From an uncultured Clostridia bacterium (GTDB lineage: Bacteria; Bacillota; Clostridia; Monoglobales; Monoglobaceae): a stretch of DNA of 64,000 bases. The notes beneath the pieces were generated by a model. The model did no database searches and was not told the DNA's origin. It worked only from the letters and a program-made list of their open reading frames with translations. The stretch spans positions 17,949 to 81,948 of the forward strand of contig CAKSFQ010000008.1 of the NCBI GenBank assembly GCA_934454115.1, written 5' to 3'. Every line of letters begins with the position of its first letter. Within the stretch, counting starts at the first letter, position 1. Below are positions 61,972 to 64,000 of the stretch, piece after piece. Both the position numbers and the translations under genes were made by a program.

Positions 61972-62355
61972 TTACACCCATGAAAAAACACCTACAATAA
62001 CTATTAAAATTATCATAATTGCAAAAATTGATAAACCAATATTAATCCAACCTAATACAACCCCTGCCGAAGCAAGACCATATCCCTGCTCATTTCTTTC
62101 TCGCATTTGATTTTTAGCCGTATTTCCTAATATAATTGCTACAACAGCAGTTATAAACCATCCAAAAACAAATGAAGTACAAGCCAAAACTAAACTCCAA
62201 ATTGCACATGTGTTTGTTTTATACGGATTGTATTGTCTGCCAATATTTAAATTAATATTATGTTCATTACTGCAATTATCATTTTCATTGATTTTAGTGC
62301 CACAGTTTGAGCAACAACCATCATTTACTTCTTTACCACAATTTTTACAAAACAT
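61972..62355 (-). CDS. Zinc-ribbon/DUF4190-type membrane protein
   Basis: A 127-residue protein. The N-terminal zinc ribbon (FCKNCGKEVNDGCCSNCG) is followed by a polar asparagine-rich linker and two or three membrane helices (ACTSFVFGWFITAVVAIILG, GWINIGLSIFAIMIILIVIVG). ATG 62355 has GAGGGAATATGAA upstream. It is AT-rich, like its two upstream neighbours, and resembles in plan the protein at 50.2 kb. Function unknown. Confidence 0.7.
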   Translation of the reverse strand: MFCKNCGKEVNDGCCSNCGTKINENDNCSNEHNINLNIGRQYNPYKTNTCAIWSLVLACTSFVFGWFITAVVAIILGNTAKNQMRERNEQGYGLASAGVVLGWINIGLSIFAIMIILIVIVGVFSWV

Positions 62356-62523
62356 TTCATATTCCCTCTTTCCTCTTATACCAACTTCATCTTGATGTAA
62401 TTCTTTGTTTAAGCTCATATATTAGTTTGTTACCATCTGGCGCAGGTTTATCTGAAATCTTGAATAACAAAATTATACTGTATTCATTATCTGTATGTAT
62501 GTGCATTAACATCTTTCGATTAT

Positions 62524-62967
62524 CTATTCATTCAATGTATTTATTTTTTTTATAATTCTACTCAAGGTTTCATAGTATTCACGTAAAACATCAGGGGAAG
62601 CATCTTTTAAACTATTTTCAATATTTTTTGCTTTTTCGCTCCATTCTGATAGCCTAGACATAAATTTAGCATAATCTGCAATATATGATGCATCTGTTGG
62701 GTTTTCAGCATATTTTTTTCTAAAAGAAATATAATCTTCCATCCATAACTCGTACTCTTTTAAAAACTGCCGCCAATCTTCATCGCTCGCATTGTCAGTA
62801 TTGTCATTTTCAACATTTTCTTCTTCTGATGTTTCTGTATCAGCTGTTTCTTCAACTTTCGTTTCAGCACCGTTGTGACCTTCATTCGCTTGCTTAATGC
62901 AACTGGTCACTCCTAATACTAAAATCGCCAATGCTACTACCATACTAAAAATTTTTTTTACTTTCAT
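62524..62967 (-). CDS. Lipoprotein with helical domain, unknown function
   Basis: A 147-residue lipoprotein. The signal peptide ends in the lipobox LGVTSC (cysteine about residue 23). An acidic linker (EETADTETSEEENVENDN) leads to an all-helical domain, WRQFLKEYELWMEDYISF and YAKFMSRLSEWSEKA, resembling DUF6591-type proteins. The start has GGAGGGATCAAG upstream. It lies between the zinc-ribbon gene and the resolvase gene on the same strand. Confidence 0.75.
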   Translation of the reverse strand: MKVKKIFSMVVALAILVLGVTSCIKQANEGHNGAETKVEETADTETSEEENVENDNTDNASDEDWRQFLKEYELWMEDYISFRKKYAENPTDASYIADYAKFMSRLSEWSEKAKNIENSLKDASPDVLREYYETLSRIIKKINTLNE

Positions 62968-63027
62968 CTTGATCCCTCCGTTTTTTATTCAACATTTTGA
63001 TTTGTCAAAAGGTGTACCTTATGACAG

Positions 63028-63700
<673 letters not shown>

Positions 63701-63722
63701 TATGAAATTTTCTGTTAAACGG

Positions 63723-63751
63723 TTGACAAAATCGATTTTCAGATGTACAAT
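63723..63751 (+). promoter_or_regulatory. Promoter of the putative antisense RNA
   Basis: TTGACA (63723-63728), 17-bp spacer, TACAAT (63746-63751). Confidence 0.75.
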
Positions 63752-63757
63752 GATAAT

Positions 63758-63850
63758 AGAAAAAGGCGGTCCGTTTGAACGGCTCGCCAAATATGAACTA
63801 AAAGTTAGTCGCTACATTTGACGGTGTGGGCGACTAACTTGCTTTTATAG
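63758..63850 (+). ncRNA. Putative antisense RNA (type I antitoxin)
   Basis: Predicted from a strong plus-strand promoter and a hairpin (GTTAGTCGC 63804-63812 with GCGACTAAC 63830-63838) followed by TTGCTTTT. It also contains a 5' hairpin with CCGTTTGAACGG. It is complementary to the 3' part of the hydrophobic peptide mRNA and covers its stop codon. Confidence 0.5.
63761..63788 (-). terminator. Terminator of the hydrophobic peptide mRNA
   Basis: On the minus strand GGCG-AG-CCGTT-CA-AACGG-AC-CGCC followed by TTTTTCT. Confidence 0.65.
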
Positions 63851-63908
63851 TAAAAACTATCATAAAGATAATTGTAAAAAACAATGCTCTGAATATAGTC
63901 TTTCCCAT
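63834..63908 (-). CDS. 24-residue hydrophobic peptide, candidate type I toxin
   Basis: ATG 63908 follows AAAGGGGGTGTTGCTT and encodes MGKTIFRALFFTIIFMIVFT ending IKAS: one membrane helix with a basic N terminus and a lysine near the end, the plan of small type I toxins. The ribosome binding site can pair with an upstream CCCC across the CCATTA/TAATGG hairpin (63925-63938). Its mRNA 5' end (GGACGGCTCGCC, 63945-63956) is complementary to its 3' end. A convergent antisense transcript overlaps its end. No sequence family recognised. Confidence 0.55.
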   Translation of the reverse strand: MGKTIFRALFFTIIFMIVFTIKAS

Positions 63909-64000
63909 AAGCAACACCCCCTTTCCATTATGTAATGGGGTTGGGGCGAGCCGTCCACGGAATGTTCATTCCCGAACTGCCTGTCGGATTGCTCCGACAA

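Overview
The window is a chromosomal segment of a Gram-positive bacterium of the class Clostridia. The evidence is a clostridial housekeeping gene set (dnaG-rpoD, holA, whiA-yvcK-rapZ-murB, hprK), the sporulation-linked cwlD and whiA, S-layer-homology surface proteins, lipoprotein signal peptides, AAGGAGG-type ribosome binding sites and many sigma-A promoters with exact 17-bp spacers. A glycyl radical enzyme with its activase and a B12-dependent methionine synthase fit an anaerobe. I cannot name a genus.

Layout. 0-9.3 kb: end of dnaG, rpoD, a D,D-carboxypeptidase, mgtE with a structured leader, a LysR regulator, a phosphodiesterase, a ComEC-like hydrolase, holA, a GNAT enzyme, then RNase P RNA. 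9.3-16.5 kb: serine synthesis (serC-serA), then a LacI regulator in front of a short glycyl radical enzyme and its activase, then cwlD. 16.6-30.4 kb: gap, an amino-acid ABC transporter, glgP, a split methionine synthase (reactivation protein plus MetH), an RluA-type pseudouridine synthase, addB. 30.4-38.6 kb: a MerR regulator divergent from a 1537-residue SLH surface protein, a second SLH protein with an upstream small ORF, an AT-rich membrane protein and a remnant of a sigma factor. 38.7-46.2 kb: tRNA-Leu(CAG), a two-component system, and an apparent operon of an HPr-like protein, a TRAP transporter and oleate hydratase. 46.3-50.1 kb: an RHH protein and an XRE regulator set among palindromic repeat elements, then an ArsR / HMA / P-type ATPase metal efflux operon. 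50.2-61.6 kb: two small membrane proteins, the chain hprK-PHP-murB-rapZ-yvcK-whiA-dnaE-birA, and rpmB. 61.8-64 kb: an AT-rich segment with a zinc-ribbon membrane protein, a lipoprotein, a serine resolvase and a candidate type I toxin-antitoxin locus.

How genes work together. HprK is encoded here, and the only HPr-like protein in the window keeps the Ser46 region but lacks the His15 loop; it heads the TRAP-oleate hydratase operon. The MerR regulator appears to control the large SLH gene through a 19-bp-spaced promoter that overlaps its own. The LacI regulator probably controls the glycyl radical operon next to it.

The observations most worth following are the 24-residue hydrophobic peptide with convergent antisense transcription and 5'-3' mRNA pairing (63.7-64 kb), the inverted pair of MITE-like element clusters around the XRE gene (46.5-47.6 kb, with a fragment at the end of dnaE), the HPr-like/TRAP/oleate hydratase operon, the short C-x-E glycyl radical enzyme, and the mgtE leader with its own small ORF.
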